Assembly (NCBI GenBank): GCA_964035575.1
Contig: OZ037912.1
Span: 682,001 to 746,000 of the forward strand
Reading direction: 5' to 3'
DNA: 64,000 nt
Source: Rhynchopus sp. YZ270_cl-10
Lineage: Eukaryota; Euglenozoa; Diplonemea; Diplonemida; Diplonemidae
Every line of letters begins with the position of its first letter. Position 1 is the stretch's first letter. The notes below the pieces were generated by a model, which had not been told where the DNA came from, did no database searches, and was given only the letters and a program-made list of their open reading frames with translations. This document shows, one piece after another, positions 52,601-63,132 of the stretch. The position numbers and the translations under genes are program-made.

Positions 52601-55167
52601 CCCCTTCTACGTGGAGGACATGGCAGTGCCGCTTGCAACCTCCTTCGAGGACGCCACGCCTGTCACCCCAGTGTTCTTCATCCTCTCCCCTGGTGTCGAC
52701 CCGGTCGCGTTTGTGGTCCAGCTGGGACGCAAGATGGGATTCACCGAGGAGCAGGACAAGGTACGTCTCTTTCTTCTTTTTTCTTTTTCTTTTTTGAAAA
52801 CTGTTGTGCAAATAAAGTACTCTCTTTGGTGCGGAGGATTTTTTCTTTTTTTTTTTTTTTTTTTTTTTGTGCCTGCATCCGATATTTGGTGAGCCGTTTG
52901 CACTTCACAACTTAAAAAAAAATATCCAAGATCTGCCAGAGGCCATAGGGTTTCATATCCGCTTTTCATAACCATTTTCAACTCAAAAAAAAAAAACTTC
53001 AAAAAACAGTTCTTCAACGTTTCTCTCGGACAAGGTCAGGAACCTCGCGCATTCTACGCTCTGGAGACGTCTTTCAAAACCGGGGGGTGGGCTATGTTGA
53101 ACAACATCCACTTGGTGTCCACATTCTGCAAGGAGCTCGAAAAGCGGTTGGACAACTACGAGTCTGTGTACCTCAAGATGGATGCGCACGACAGAAAACG
53201 CCGCGAGAAGCGTCTTGCGAAGAAGAAGGTCTCCGTGCACGAAGAGGTCATCGACCCCGAGGCAGGCGAGCCGAAGGAGGACGACGGCGAGCCCAAGGAC
53301 GTTGAAGAAGAACCGACCAGCCCCACCTCACAGAAATCCGGCGAAGCCGGCTCCGAAGGCGCGAAAGAAGAAGAAGAAGAGGAAGTCGCCTCCCCCGACG
53401 CACCCCCGGAGGACATGGAGGAGGAAGAAGACGAAGAAGAGGACGAAGAAGACAAATGGGTCGGCGAGAAGGGCCACCGCGACTTCAGGGTGTTCCTCTC
53501 CGCCGAGCCCTCTCCTACCATCCCCATTGGAATTCTCCAAAGATCCATTAAGTTAACCAACGAGCCTCCTTCCGGAATCAAAGCAAACATGGTGCGTGCA
53601 TTAGGTCAATTCGTTTCAGAGCCATGGGAGAACTCACAGAAGCCCACTGAATATAAGGCTGTGGTCTATGCGATGTGCTTCTTCCACGCGGTTGTCATCG
53701 AACGCAAGAAGTTTGGCCCGCAAGGATGGAACCGCGCTTACCCATTCAACGCGGGAGATCTTACGACCTGTGTTGAGGTGTTCTTCAACTATGAGGACCG
53801 TCAGAAGATTCCGTGGGACGATTTGCGGTACGTTTTCGGAGAGATTATGTACGGTGGGCACATTACCGATGATTGGGACCGTGTCCTCTGCATGTCATAC
53901 CTGCAGAACTTCATCCATGCAGGCATCACCGATGAAATGGAACTCTCCCCTGGCTACACCCTGCCTGCCTTCAACAACTACCAAGACGCGAAGGACCTCA
54001 TCGAGACGACTACACCACATGAGTCCCCCCTCCTCTATGGGCTGCACGCAAACGCTGAGATCGGCTTCCGCACCCTCCAAGCTAACATGCTCTTCGCAAC
54101 CATCAACGAACTGCAGCCAAAGCAAAGCGGCGGGGCAGGAAGCGACCCTTCAGAAGATGTGCGGGTTAAGCTGGAGGAGATCATGGGTGGGCTGGTCGAT
54201 CCGCACAACCTTCAGGACATCAGCGAGAGGCTGGATGAGGACAGATCGCCACAGGCCCACGTCTTCTACCAGGAATGCGAGATGTCGAACAACCTACGCC
54301 ACCGTGTGCACTCAACCCTGGCAGAGCTGGACCTAGGTCTCAAGGGTGCGCTCTCAATGAGTTCGCATATGAATGAGCTGTTTGAGGCGATGTTTGCGGA
54401 TAAGGTGCCCGAGGTGTGGACCAAGGTGTCGTTCATGTCTCTGCGGCCCCTGGCGGGGTGGTTCTTCAACTTTGGTGAGCGGAACTCACAGCTGTTGGAG
54501 TGGACCGGAGAGTTGGCAACACCGAAGGTGACGTATCTGTCGTACTTCTTCAACCCAATGTCGTTCCTGACGGCGATCATGCAGGACACTGCGATCCGCA
54601 ACGCCTTCGACCTCGACCAGATGTCTCTCGTGTCCGATGTCCTCAAGAAGATGCCCGACGCCATCGAGTACGCAGCCAAGGACGGCTCGCACGTCTACGG
54701 GATCTCGATGGAGGGTGCACGCTGGGACGTAGGACAGGGTTCGATTGAAGAGTCGCATATGAAGGAGCTGTACCCACGCATGCCGGTGATCACTGTCAGG
54801 TCACTGCCGTTGGCGAAGGTATGATCGAAAGCGAAAATAATATGAACAACTTTAATAAAGTTTTTTAATTGCCATTTCGAGGACAGAAGACCCCTATGAT
54901 TCCCTAAGGGTGTAGGGTGTAGGGTGTTCAGGTGGTTTGTAAAGAATGGAAAGGGGAAAGGGTAGAGTTAAGTAACCAAATAGAGTTTTGCAATATATGC
55001 AATGCAACAACGAACAGGTTGACCGTCGTGACCAGCATGAGTGCCCTGTGTACAAAACGCAGGCGCGTGGACCAGGTATCGTCACAGGGCTGTTCTTGAA
55101 GTCTAAGGCACCGAGTCGGAAGTGGACGATCGCGGGTGTTGGGCTGCTGCTGGACGTTGTGGAATAG
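40700..55167 (+). CDS. Axonemal outer-arm-type dynein heavy chain, four exons, about 4654 aa
   Basis: A complete microtubule motor heavy chain. Exons are 40700-52450, 52506-52760, 53010-54818 and 55018-55167, all joined in phase 0 by GT-AG introns; the stop is TAG. Domains in order: tail and dimerisation region (to ~1300), linker (~1330-1760), then the AAA+ ring with Walker A motifs at ~1916 (AAA1, GPAGTGKT), ~2199 (AAA2, GPAGCGKS), ~2531 (AAA3, GTAGTGKS) and ~2884 (AAA4, GVGGSGKQ). The stalk coiled coils and microtubule-binding tip follow at ~3115-3420, then AAA5/6 and the C-terminal domain ending CPVYKT...WTIAGVGLLLD. AAA1 (DQMDYLSLGQIFKGL and SGSWGCFDEFNRI) and the C-terminus most resemble outer-arm beta/gamma heavy chains; beta type is my best guess. 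A ~95-residue charged insert follows the WAMLNNIHLV motif. The gene implies a motile flagellum. Confidence 0.95.
52451..52505 (+). other. Dynein intron 1 (55 bp)
   Basis: The donor GTATGTG follows TGGAAG and the acceptor TTCTTCACAG precedes AACCTGACGGAC. Splicing joins ...DWK to NLTDFQ, a strongly conserved dynein junction. Skipping it would stop the frame almost at once. Confidence 0.9.
52761..53009 (+). other. Dynein intron 2 (249 bp) containing a dispersed repeat
   Basis: The donor is GTACGTC and the acceptor AAAAAACAG; splicing joins ...EEQDK to FFNVSLGQGQEP, a conserved dynein motif. The intron is inflated relative to intron 1 by a long T run and a family C-like repeat at about 52862-52912 (GTGCCTGCATCCGATATTTG, then GAGCCGTTTGCACTTCACAA). 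Confidence 0.88.
53172..53457 (+). other. Charged insert within the dynein C-terminal region
   Basis: About 95 residues (approximately 4057-4151) that begin basic (DRKRREKRLAKKK) and become very acidic with runs of Glu and Asp. The stretch lies between the conserved LNNIHLVSTFCKELEKRLDN segment and the conserved FRVFLSAEPSP segment. Open reading is kept on both sides, so it is coding rather than an intron. A short charged stretch at this place is known in some outer-arm chains, but this one is long. It is probably a disordered surface loop. Confidence 0.75.
54819..55017 (+). other. Dynein intron 3 (199 bp)
   Basis: The donor GTATGATCG follows TTGGCGAAG and the acceptor CAACGAACAG precedes GTTGACCGTCGT. 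Splicing gives SLPLAK-VDRRDQHECPVYK, as in other dyneins. Without it the protein would lack its conserved last 49 residues. Confidence 0.88.
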
Positions 55168-57398
55168 AGGAGTAAGTTGTGTGGTTGTTGTCAATTTTTG
55201 ATTGAGGTTTATAAAATTGATTTTTTTTTTTTTTTTGGTTTATGGAAGACTGCATGGTTGGGGTCCACCCAGTCCACTGTCACAAAAATGCTTTGTATTT
55301 CATGGCAACTTATTTTTGTAAAAAGTAGTGACTGAAGTCTTGTATTCCTTCGTTTCAAAAGAAAGTTTGTCAAATTTAAAAAATGACAACAACAAAAAAA
55401 CGGGTCTGTTACACGTGGGTGGTTTTTTTTTTGAATGGTTCTGCATTTTTTTCAGATCCAGGAATAAAGAAAAGCGTCCCACCAAAGGCCAATATAAAAA
55501 CAACAAAAACAAAAAAAAAAAAACAAAAAAAAACAAAAAGAAAACAAACTCTTCCTTTTCGCGCTTCATTTACTCGTGATATGGTTGATAGTTTCTTTGT
55601 CCATTTTACCCCAAATCCCCCCACAAAAACCCCCCCCTTTCCCCCCCCCCCTTTTTTTGTTAAGTTGACGAAGCAGGGAAGGCTTCTCATCGAACAAGAT
55701 TGTGTTTTTTTTTCTTCTTTTATTTACCCACCCCACTCCCTTTTCTTCAACTAAAAGATGTCCTTTTACTGGGAACCGCCCTTTTTTAAAAAACCAATGT
55801 AACAGAGTCTTAGTGAGGGAGTTTTCCCAATGTCTCAGGGTTGGCTAAGTTTTTATTTTGGCCTATTCCCTCGGCGGCTTCTTTTTTATTCTTCATAAAA
55901 AAATATGTCGTTGTTTTATTTATTGTTGTTACATCATTAGAAAAATTTTAAACAGGCGGGGGTGGTTTTCTCCACTCCCCATCTAAAAGGTTCTAAAATC
56001 ACAATTAAAAATATTTTTTGAAAAAAAAAAAAACTTCACGTACACACCCTTTTAAGTCCCTTACCTATCCCCGCTTTCTCCCCTGTTTCCTCGATTTTTT
56101 TTTGTTTGTGCGTGGAAGTGTTGTTTTTTTTTTTGTTTTGGGTATAGGACAGGGCATCTCTTTTGGTGTTCTGTGCGTAAATACAACAAAGTTTTGAATC
56201 AAATGGAGTCTTTTCTAAGGTCACTGTTTGTTTCGTTTTTTGGGTGTGTGTGTCTGTGTGTACACGAAAAACAGCATTTTTACTTTGGGATCTGCACCAG
56301 GTTATTCTTGTGTCACATCTTAAATTTTAAGCCTTTTTTTTTCTCTCTTTTTCCTGTTCTCTTTTTGGTGTCAACAAAGGTGTGACAACAAAGAAAATAA
56401 AATTTATTATGATCCCATCTCTCCTCTCCCCCAAGACAAAAAAACAGATTTTTTTTTTTTCACTTTTTGTCCCCTTTTTTTTAAACTTTTCTTACAACCC
56501 CCCATTTCCCCCCCCCTTTTTATTCCCCCAATTTATTTTGTGCATTTTTATTTTTGAAGCAAAAAAAGCAAAAACAAAAAAACAAAAACAAAAACAAAAA
56601 CAAGAACAAGAACGCTACACTACAAAAAAAAGAAAGTTCTGCCATTTCCCCCCCAACTTTTATAAAAGCAGCCTCACACTACCATGGTTTCCTCCTTCTT
56701 TCTCAGCAAAGAGGTCGCTCCCTCTTCTCCTCTTCATCTGGTCCGTTACATTCCTTACAGTGGAGTATACTCCTGGTGCTCACATGGTCACATGGTCACA
56801 GTGGTGCGGTTTCTGTGAATTCGTTTTCGATGTTACTATGCATTGTATCGAAGTGAATTCGGAACAATAAACCCTGTCACTGCACGCACGTTGCACTCAT
56901 GATTCTGCGTCGACGTGAATGCAAAGGTTGTCTATTAGTTTAGGTTCGATGGAGCAGAAGGTCCTTCACTCGCTTGAGAAGTAGCTGGTGCAGTCGCCGC
57001 CATACGGCAAGGGCAGGTATAGTGTTATGGTAAATTCTCCGCGGAGGAACGCATATGGTGCAGCTCTCAGATATGGTGGATTCATCCACGCATGAGAGAG
57101 TGCCTCCCTGGTCATATAGCTTCTTCAAATTCGATTCAGAGCTTTGCCCAATTTTTTTCTCCATCTTTCGATTGAAAATAATATCTTACTTTTTAATGGT
57201 GCTTTCGGAAGTCGGTCAACGACCTGTCAGCGACGTGTCACGACCTGTCGGCGACCTGTCAATATCGACCCCTCCCGGAGCACCATTTAAACACACTCTG
57301 AAAATTGTAAAAGAATCTACACTTATCAAGGCAAAAATCATACTCCCTCTAGGGGCTCGACCACCCCCACCACATACCCCCCCACCTTTCTCATCACA
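55168..57398. other. Intergenic DNA downstream of dynein
   Basis: Contains a family F fragment (55245-55315), very long A, T and C runs (55500-55660 and 56440-56640) and a more gene-like stretch at about 56880-57170 whose minus strand carries a 74-codon frame starting MEKKIGQSSESNLKKLYDQG, of unknown significance. CTCCATCTTTCGATTGAAAA near 57161 recurs at about 28860. Four CGACSTGTC units lie at 57218-57260. Confidence 0.5.
57218..57262 (+). promoter_or_regulatory. Cluster of CGACCTGTC repeats
   Basis: Four closely spaced units (CGACCTGTCA, CGACGTGTCA, CGACCTGTCG, CGACCTGTCA) lie about 140 bp upstream of the next ATG. Direct spacing of about 10-12 bp is one helical turn, which would suit a DNA-binding protein, but it could equally be a chance minisatellite. 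Confidence 0.3.
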
Positions 57399-59119
57399 AT
57401 GCCCGGTGCAGCCAAGGCACTTCGCAACGCAGCACCACAGCTGCTTGGGTTTGGGGTAGGTCTCGCGGCGTTCTCCTATGTCGAGAAGTATGGGTACCAG
57501 CCGCCGGAGGTGGTGGCCTCGAACGAGGCTCTGTTCAAAGCGCATATGGCGCTGCTGTCTGCACGCATTTGGTTTAAGAATTTGGGGCGCCATTTTGGTA
57601 CGGACAGCACAGCAACAAACAGTGATGCTCCAAACATCGACCCCTTCCCGCTTCTCGGCAATGCCAAGGAAGCATACGATGCAAAAGATCTGACACGTTG
57701 CGCCGAGAGCCTCCGTGAAGCATTTCTCACCTCGGCGATCACACATCAGTACATTGATATGATGATGTACAGCGAAGAGCTCAATTTAGATGAAAACCAA
57801 GAGGATAAACCGTTTTCGGGGAACATCGTGAGTGCGTTGAACTGGGCGTCGGAGGTGGTTCCGGAGCTGTGGAAGAAAAAGGAATTGAGTGATTCTGAGG
57901 CGTTAGTGGTGACGTTGAAACTGAGCCGGGTGGACCCAACCTCATTAACGAAGAACCATGAGGATCTGATGGTGGACCTGCCGATGAAGGTTCTGCGGGA
58001 TGAATCCTTTTCCGAAACGACGGCAGTCGCGGGGACCCTTCTTGCCCTCTCCTCTGTTGTACATGCAGCAGAGATGAACCAATTACGTGGTGGCTCCCAA
58101 TCGTGGTTGTCCTCCCTCTTCTCTTCTACAAACCAAACCAACAAAGTTGCGGAGCTGATTGCATCAGACCAAGCCTTAGTGGCGAAGGTCGTTTCCCTGC
58201 TTCCACTTAGCGCGGAGGGGGTGCAATTTCCAAGCATTTTGCTGAGACAAATCATTGAGTCGAATTCAGCGCACATCAAAACCATTGTACAGCACAATGC
58301 AATCCGCGAGACGGCGTCTGAATTGATTAGGGGGTACAGCTCCTTTGACGCTTCTGGGGCTTCTACCATGAAAGAACCTCATGGAAGCGTTCACGTTCGC
58401 GGCGATTTGGTGGAGTTGTTGTCTACCTTGGTTGAAGCGGGACACCCGAATGGAACAAAACGTACTTTGGTGGGGGCAGGTCTGGCGGAGTTGGAGGCGA
58501 CGGAGGTGATTCCCCTAGCAGATGCAGTGTTCCGCGCGCTTAGTGAACAGGTTGCGGATGAGCCACATCTAGTAAAGAGTGGGCTGCACCTTCTGAAGTG
58601 CATGCTTGGAGATGTGCAGGGCTGTCCCGTGGCAGCGCCCATCAGCCGTTCCTGGCTAGTCGAAAAGGGCATAGTTGTGGCGGCGGCACGCTCCCTCAAC
58701 TATTACGGACGGGGCGTGTTGGAGGAGGTGACGCACTTCCTCGACCCAATCCTAACAGACCCGGAGATGCTGAAGACAGTCCCCGAGGAGCACCTTGCGA
58801 TGCTCGGTGAGGTATGTTAACTTATGCGAAATTATAAGAAGAAAAAGAGGGGGAAAAAGTGGGGATTGCAACTACACTATTCCGACAAATTTATCAAAAA
58901 AAAACAAAAAAAAAAATCACACCACAACAGGCCATCTACTCGATACAATACCCTGAGGGAAGCACCTACGATGATGGCTTTGAAAAGGCCCTCGAGGATG
59001 GATCTGTGGAGCTCGAAGGGGGTGAGGAGATGCTGCAGCAGACTGCCCAGGGTGGGGGTGAAGGTGAGAGTCAGGGTCAGAGTGGAGCACCTGACGCTCC
59101 TTTGGTGAGCAATGCATAA
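57399..59119 (+). CDS. Hypothetical protein with N-terminal hydrophobic segment, two exons (533 aa)
   Basis: Exon 1 is 57399-58811 and exon 2 is 58931-59119. The donor GTATGTT after CTCGGTGAG and the acceptor CACAACAG before GCCATCTACTC keep the frame. A hydrophobic stretch near residues 14-27 (QLLGFGVGLAAFSYV) could be a membrane anchor or an organelle-targeting helix. The rest is soluble, helix-rich and Leu/Ala/Val-rich with blocks such as GIVVAAARSLNYYG, reminiscent of armadillo/HEAT-type helical repeats, but no clear repeat register is visible. The last ~25 residues are Gly/Gln/Glu-rich. No family recognised; gene-like composition and the clean intron support it being real. Confidence 0.75.
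58812..58930 (+). other. Intron containing a family H repeat
   Basis: 119-bp GT-AG intron. From 58858 it carries GTGGGGATTGCAACTACACT, then ATTCCGACAAATTTATCAAA and an A run. This is a shortened copy of the repeats at 33086-33150 and 33620-33685. Confidence 0.8.
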
Positions 59120-59215
59120 GAAGTAATAAGGCGCGGGAAGTAATGGGATTGTGTTCCAACACCACAAAAAAACGAAAATCCGACAGAACCTGTCTCTTCT
59201 GGTGATTGTCGCTAG

Positions 59216-59266
<51 letters not shown>

Positions 59267-60383
59267 AGATTGTTTCCCGTAGAGCGTCTCTGAACGGTAG
59301 TTCTGCTTGCGGATGATAAAAAAATGAAGCAAAAAGCAAAAATAGCAACAAAAAAAGGGGGGGGATCAGTATCTGTGACAAAAGGAGAGAAAAAAAAAAC
59401 ACTTTTCCCGGTAATACAAGGGAGTGGGTACGGTTTGCCTTGAGCGAAATTTGGGGTAAAACAGCTTTTTTTTAACAACTAACCGCTAGCCGGGAGAAGG
59501 TGGGAGGGGGAGGGTATTTTTGTTTTCTAAGGTGCCTAAGCACGAGAGGATTAGGATCATCTTATAAACTTTTCTTTGTTTTGCATGCCAATGAAGTGCT
59601 CTCTAGGGTTCTGCGCTTTGCACTTTCAACTTCTCTCTTTTTTTTTGTTCAGGTTTTTTTTTTTAAATAGCTTGGTTTGGTGACTAACACCGATAATGAA
59701 TGCTATTTTTTTGCTGTATATTTGGGTTATATTTAACGTCGATCAGAGCGTTAGGTGCAAAACAACTACCATTTCTGTTTATAACTTTGGGGGATGAGAG
59801 GGTGGGATACGGATGGTTGCGCACTTTTTGGAGTGCACGCACCTACAGTACCTATGGTCAAAAAAAATTTTTTGGGTTGATGATCTGCATCTTTTTCCTT
59901 CGAAATTCAGCCTTCTTGGGCAACTTTCTGTACAAGAACCCCCCATCCTCGGACAGGGTGATTGTCGAACTAAAAAAAAAAAAAAAAAAAAATTTAAAAA
60001 ACGACGATTTGTGTGTCTAACCTTCTAACTCCCCCTCCTCTCCCCTCCCCCCCTCCCAGTAACGAATAACAAATCTGTCTTGCATCCCAACTCTTTTTTT
60101 TCTCCACCAACTCTTTACTCCACCCCCGCCCTACTCCCCCCCGCCCCATTCCAAAACACAAAACACAACACCAAGAGGGGGGTTGGGGAAGAAGCTCTCC
60201 CCTCTCTATCTCCCTCTCCACCCTCCCCCATTTAGTTTCATCCACTCCTTTTTTTAAAGTGGAAGTAAGAAGCGTACAACAAACCCTCCCCTTATTTTCG
60301 TTTCCCCTTTTTTCCTGTGTGGGTGAAGATAGTTATTGACACTGTAGTGTTTCTTTCTCTCTCTCTTTCCCCTTCTCTTTTTC
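59120..60383. other. Intergenic DNA with a long T run
   Basis: Contains a T run of about 47 bases (59218-59265), repeats with GATTGTCG cores (59185-59215 and 59930-59972), family D (59531-59574) and a family C fragment (59605-59640). The section 60020-60380 is strongly pyrimidine-rich and leads into the next ATG. No gene. Confidence 0.6.
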
Positions 60384-60893
60384 ATGCCACATCGTAGCTC
60401 AGCGCCGCAGAGTGTATCGTCACGAGGATCGCTCCCTCCGTTGAAACCACGTGGTACGAAGAACAAGGCGACACGACCTCATCGTAAGGTAACAGAAGGA
60501 GGCCCAGAGAATTGTGCTTCTATTGTAGAAGAAGTGGATGAATGGGAGCGCGCCATGTTACTTCTGCACCCACAGCCGCAGCCAGCAAACGTCGCCGCAG
60601 TGCCGACTCCACCACGCACACCACCTCGCGTCACACCGCGGTTTTGTCCTTTTCAAAAGGCATTGAAAATAAGCAGTCCAGGCGGGCCCAATAAGAACAC
60701 CTCCTCCATCCAGCTCTCCCATGAAGAAACTGTGTGTGCAAGGGACGCAAAGAAAGTGGCTCTCCCCGAAAACCCGCAGTCCATACAATGGGACCGTGCG
60801 GCGTGGCTGAAGGCGCGACCCACCTTGCATGTTGTGAGGAAGAATATCAAGCCGCCGGTGTGCGACTCTGAGCCCGCATCGTTGGTGCTCTAA
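60384..60893 (+). CDS. Small basic, proline-rich hypothetical protein (169 aa)
   Basis: ATG follows a TTTCTCTCTCTCTTTCC-type leader like those of other genes here; the stop is TAA. The N-terminal ~45 residues are Ser/Pro/Arg/Lys-rich (MPHRSSAPQSVSSRGSLPPL), a helical stretch VEEVDEWERAMLLLH lies near 49-63, then a proline-rich part (PTPPRTPPRVTPRFCPFQKA). The protein is mostly disordered, with no recognised domain. Composition and leader argue for a real gene; a proline-directed kinase target or cytoskeletal adaptor would be speculation. Confidence 0.5.
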   Translation: MPHRSSAPQSVSSRGSLPPLKPRGTKNKATRPHRKVTEGGPENCASIVEEVDEWERAMLLLHPQPQPANVAAVPTPPRTPPRVTPRFCPFQKALKISSPGGPNKNTSSIQLSHEETVCARDAKKVALPENPQSIQWDRAAWLKARPTLHVVRKNIKPPVCDSEPASLVL

Positions 60894-61539
60894 AAAGGTT
60901 TTAGATAGGTGGGGGTGGTGGTCAGGGGTGGTGTTGGAAACAGTTGCGGGCTAGCTTCTTCAGAGCGCGGAATATTGCGCAATGATGGCGGTGTGTTTGA
61001 CAACCAACGACTGGGGTAATTTTTGCAGAATACGGCCACCATGGGTGGTGTGTGTGAAGAGACGGGGTTTTCATTACCCGCGAAAGGTGTATATTGTGTG
61101 TATTTGCAGTTGACGTGGTTTTTTGCGCTTCCGCGCAAAAAGCAAATTCGTTAAAGCTGTGTACACAAAGAGGTGTATTATTTCAAAAGATTTGTTGGGT
61201 TTTTACAAAGTTCTTTTTTACAGAAAAATTCAAAATACTGTGCAAAGAAACAACATTATCAGTACCCGAAGTATGGCATACTCCGGGTACTGATTTGTAC
61301 GCCAAGTTTGTTTTTCTTTTGGATACTGTAGAACGAACCCCGAAGAATCACCCACAACCCATTCTTTTTCTTCTGCATACTTTGAAAAATTCAACACAAA
61401 AACACCTCTACAGCTTTCTTTAGAACTGCTTTCTCTGCTTCCCTTGCCACACCACCACACTTCCTTCTTACCCGATCTTCTTCTTTTTTGCGCTCTGCGG
61501 GAGTGTCGTGCATATAAACGAGAAAGCGGTTGGTGCACT
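60894..61539. other. Intergenic DNA
   Basis: Less AT-rich than most intergenic DNA here. An inverted phrase TCAGTACCCG...CGGGTACTGA lies at 61258-61294 (10-bp arms, about 17-bp loop). No gene or repeat family assigned; the last 100 bp are CT-rich and form the probable leader of the next gene. Confidence 0.45.
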
Positions 61540-63132
61540 ATGTTGCTCCGTCGTGTCTCCAGTGGGTCGTTCAAGGCGCCACGTTCCACAGAGGCAAGCA
61601 ATGTAGATGGTGCGCAGGCTGTGCCGGTGGCGGATGGATCTGCTGAGAGTGGAAAGCGTGTTGCCGTGAGGAGGGTGCGGAAACGGCTTGCGCTGCGCCC
61701 GCCAGCGAGCGCGAGCAAGAAGAGGCGGCTGACAGATTCGTTGAGGAGTATTCAGATGAAGAGGTGTGAGGATGATGAGGATGATGGGGAAGAGGAGGAG
61801 GAGGGTGAGGAGGAGGAGGGTGAAGAAGGTGGAGAGGGGGAGGGAGCGGGAGGGGAAGTGGCGGTTGTGCAAGTGCCGCTTGCGTCTGTGGTGGACATCG
61901 GCCTGACGCTGTCGCACATCCACGCCTTCGACTCAGCCCTGCAAAAGGCCGCAGGTGACGCAGATCTTACGCGGCAGTCGAGCGGTGTGCTTGCAGTGTG
62001 CGACATCCCGAAGGTGGCGGAGGAGACCCAGGCAGAGCTTGTCAAGGTGTTTGACCACATGATGGCCACGTTTGAGAGGCCCTGCTTCCGGGAGCGGTAT
62101 GGACAGACGCGTGGGGACAGGCGGGAACGGAAGCTGCACTTTGGTGGGAGTGTACCGTCGTACTTTGCGAATGTGGTGGAGCAGTCGATCCACCGGCGCA
62201 AGGTGCTGTCGATGGCAGGGATGCGGAACCTGATTGGTGAGGGGCGTCGCATCTACGAGGAGCTGGCCGCAACGAAGTTTGCAAGCGACCCTGAGATGTA
62301 CTGCGGCAATGTGGGTGTGAACCGGATGCGGGAGGTGACGGGGAACACTGTGGACCTGGACACGTGTGTGTTGCGTCCTTCTGACCGAGCGACGATGGTA
62401 GCGATCAACGCTGTGAACGCGAAGGCAGGTGTGCCAACGTGGGAGTGCCACTCGGAATTCTCGTCTTCTGAGCAGGCGTACGACATTGCGGACCAGGCTG
62501 CACGGACACTGACAGAGCAGTTCATCAAAGACATGAAGATGACAGAGGCAGAGGCGAAGGAGCGCCGCATCCACTCATCGCAGTTCGAGCGCCCTGTTCC
62601 GATGGCCACGCAGAACACACACCGTGGCAAGTGGCCTGTGTGGCACTACGTCAACTACGATGTTGTAGACTCCTTCCACGCGAACGTGCCGAACATGCAC
62701 GATGTGAACGGTGCCCTGCTGCGCTCTCCGATGCACTGTGTGCAGGGCTACCTTCACGTGCACCAGCTTGCCGCATCGAAGCCCACACAGGAGGAGCAGG
62801 AGGCTGCGTTGGACACATACCTGGACCGCTTCTTTGAGGATGCTGTGGCAGACTCGTGTTTCAACATGAAGTGGAAGGCGCTTGAGGAGTTCAACATGCA
62901 GCTTGCACACGAACGCACGCTTGTCCACCTGATTGAAGTGACACAGGCAGAGCACCAGACAGTGTTCTCTGCCATCATGGACAGGGACGACGCGGACGCC
63001 ACGGAGGAGCGTGCGGAGCTGTTCAGGCTGCTGGATGGGAAGCAGGCGTACTCTGTTGTGGACAAGGCTGTGCGCAGCATCACACGGCAGGACATTGATG
63101 CGTGGGCGGCCGACGCTTCTGTCGTGTTGTGA
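61540..63132 (+). CDS. Putative nuclear hypothetical protein (530 aa)
   Basis: I start at the first ATG of the frame (61540); upstream in-frame sequence is leader-like. The order is: a basic N-terminus with a likely nuclear localisation signal (KRVAVRRVRKRLALRPP and SKKRRL, about residues 39-65), an acidic Glu/Asp/Gly tract (about 75-105), then a well-composed globular region of ~400 residues with Trp/His/Tyr-rich parts (GKWPVWHYVNYDVVDSFHAN near 390) and a helical Glu-rich C-terminus. No introns; the stop is TGA. I recognise no family. A basic stretch plus acidic tract resembles chromatin-associated proteins, but that is inference only. Confidence 0.75.
   Translation: MLLRRVSSGSFKAPRSTEASNVDGAQAVPVADGSAESGKRVAVRRVRKRLALRPPASASKKRRLTDSLRSIQMKRCEDDEDDGEEEEEGEEEEGEEGGEGEGAGGEVAVVQVPLASVVDIGLTLSHIHAFDSALQKAAGDADLTRQSSGVLAVCDIPKVAEETQAELVKVFDHMMATFERPCFRERYGQTRGDRRERKLHFGGSVPSYFANVVEQSIHRRKVLSMAGMRNLIGEGRRIYEELAATKFASDPEMYCGNVGVNRMREVTGNTVDLDTCVLRPSDRATMVAINAVNAKAGVPTWECHSEFSSSEQAYDIADQAARTLTEQFIKDMKMTEAEAKERRIHSSQFERPVPMATQNTHRGKWPVWHYVNYDVVDSFHANVPNMHDVNGALLRSPMHCVQGYLHVHQLAASKPTQEEQEAALDTYLDRFFEDAVADSCFNMKWKALEEFNMQLAHERTLVHLIEVTQAEHQTVFSAIMDRDDADATEERAELFRLLDGKQAYSVVDKAVRSITRQDIDAWAADASVVL

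Noticed and set aside
61444-61539. Upstream in-frame TTG as start of the nuclear hypothetical protein
   Set aside because: A non-ATG start is unlikely in a eukaryotic nuclear gene; 61540 is the first ATG, following a CT-rich leader.
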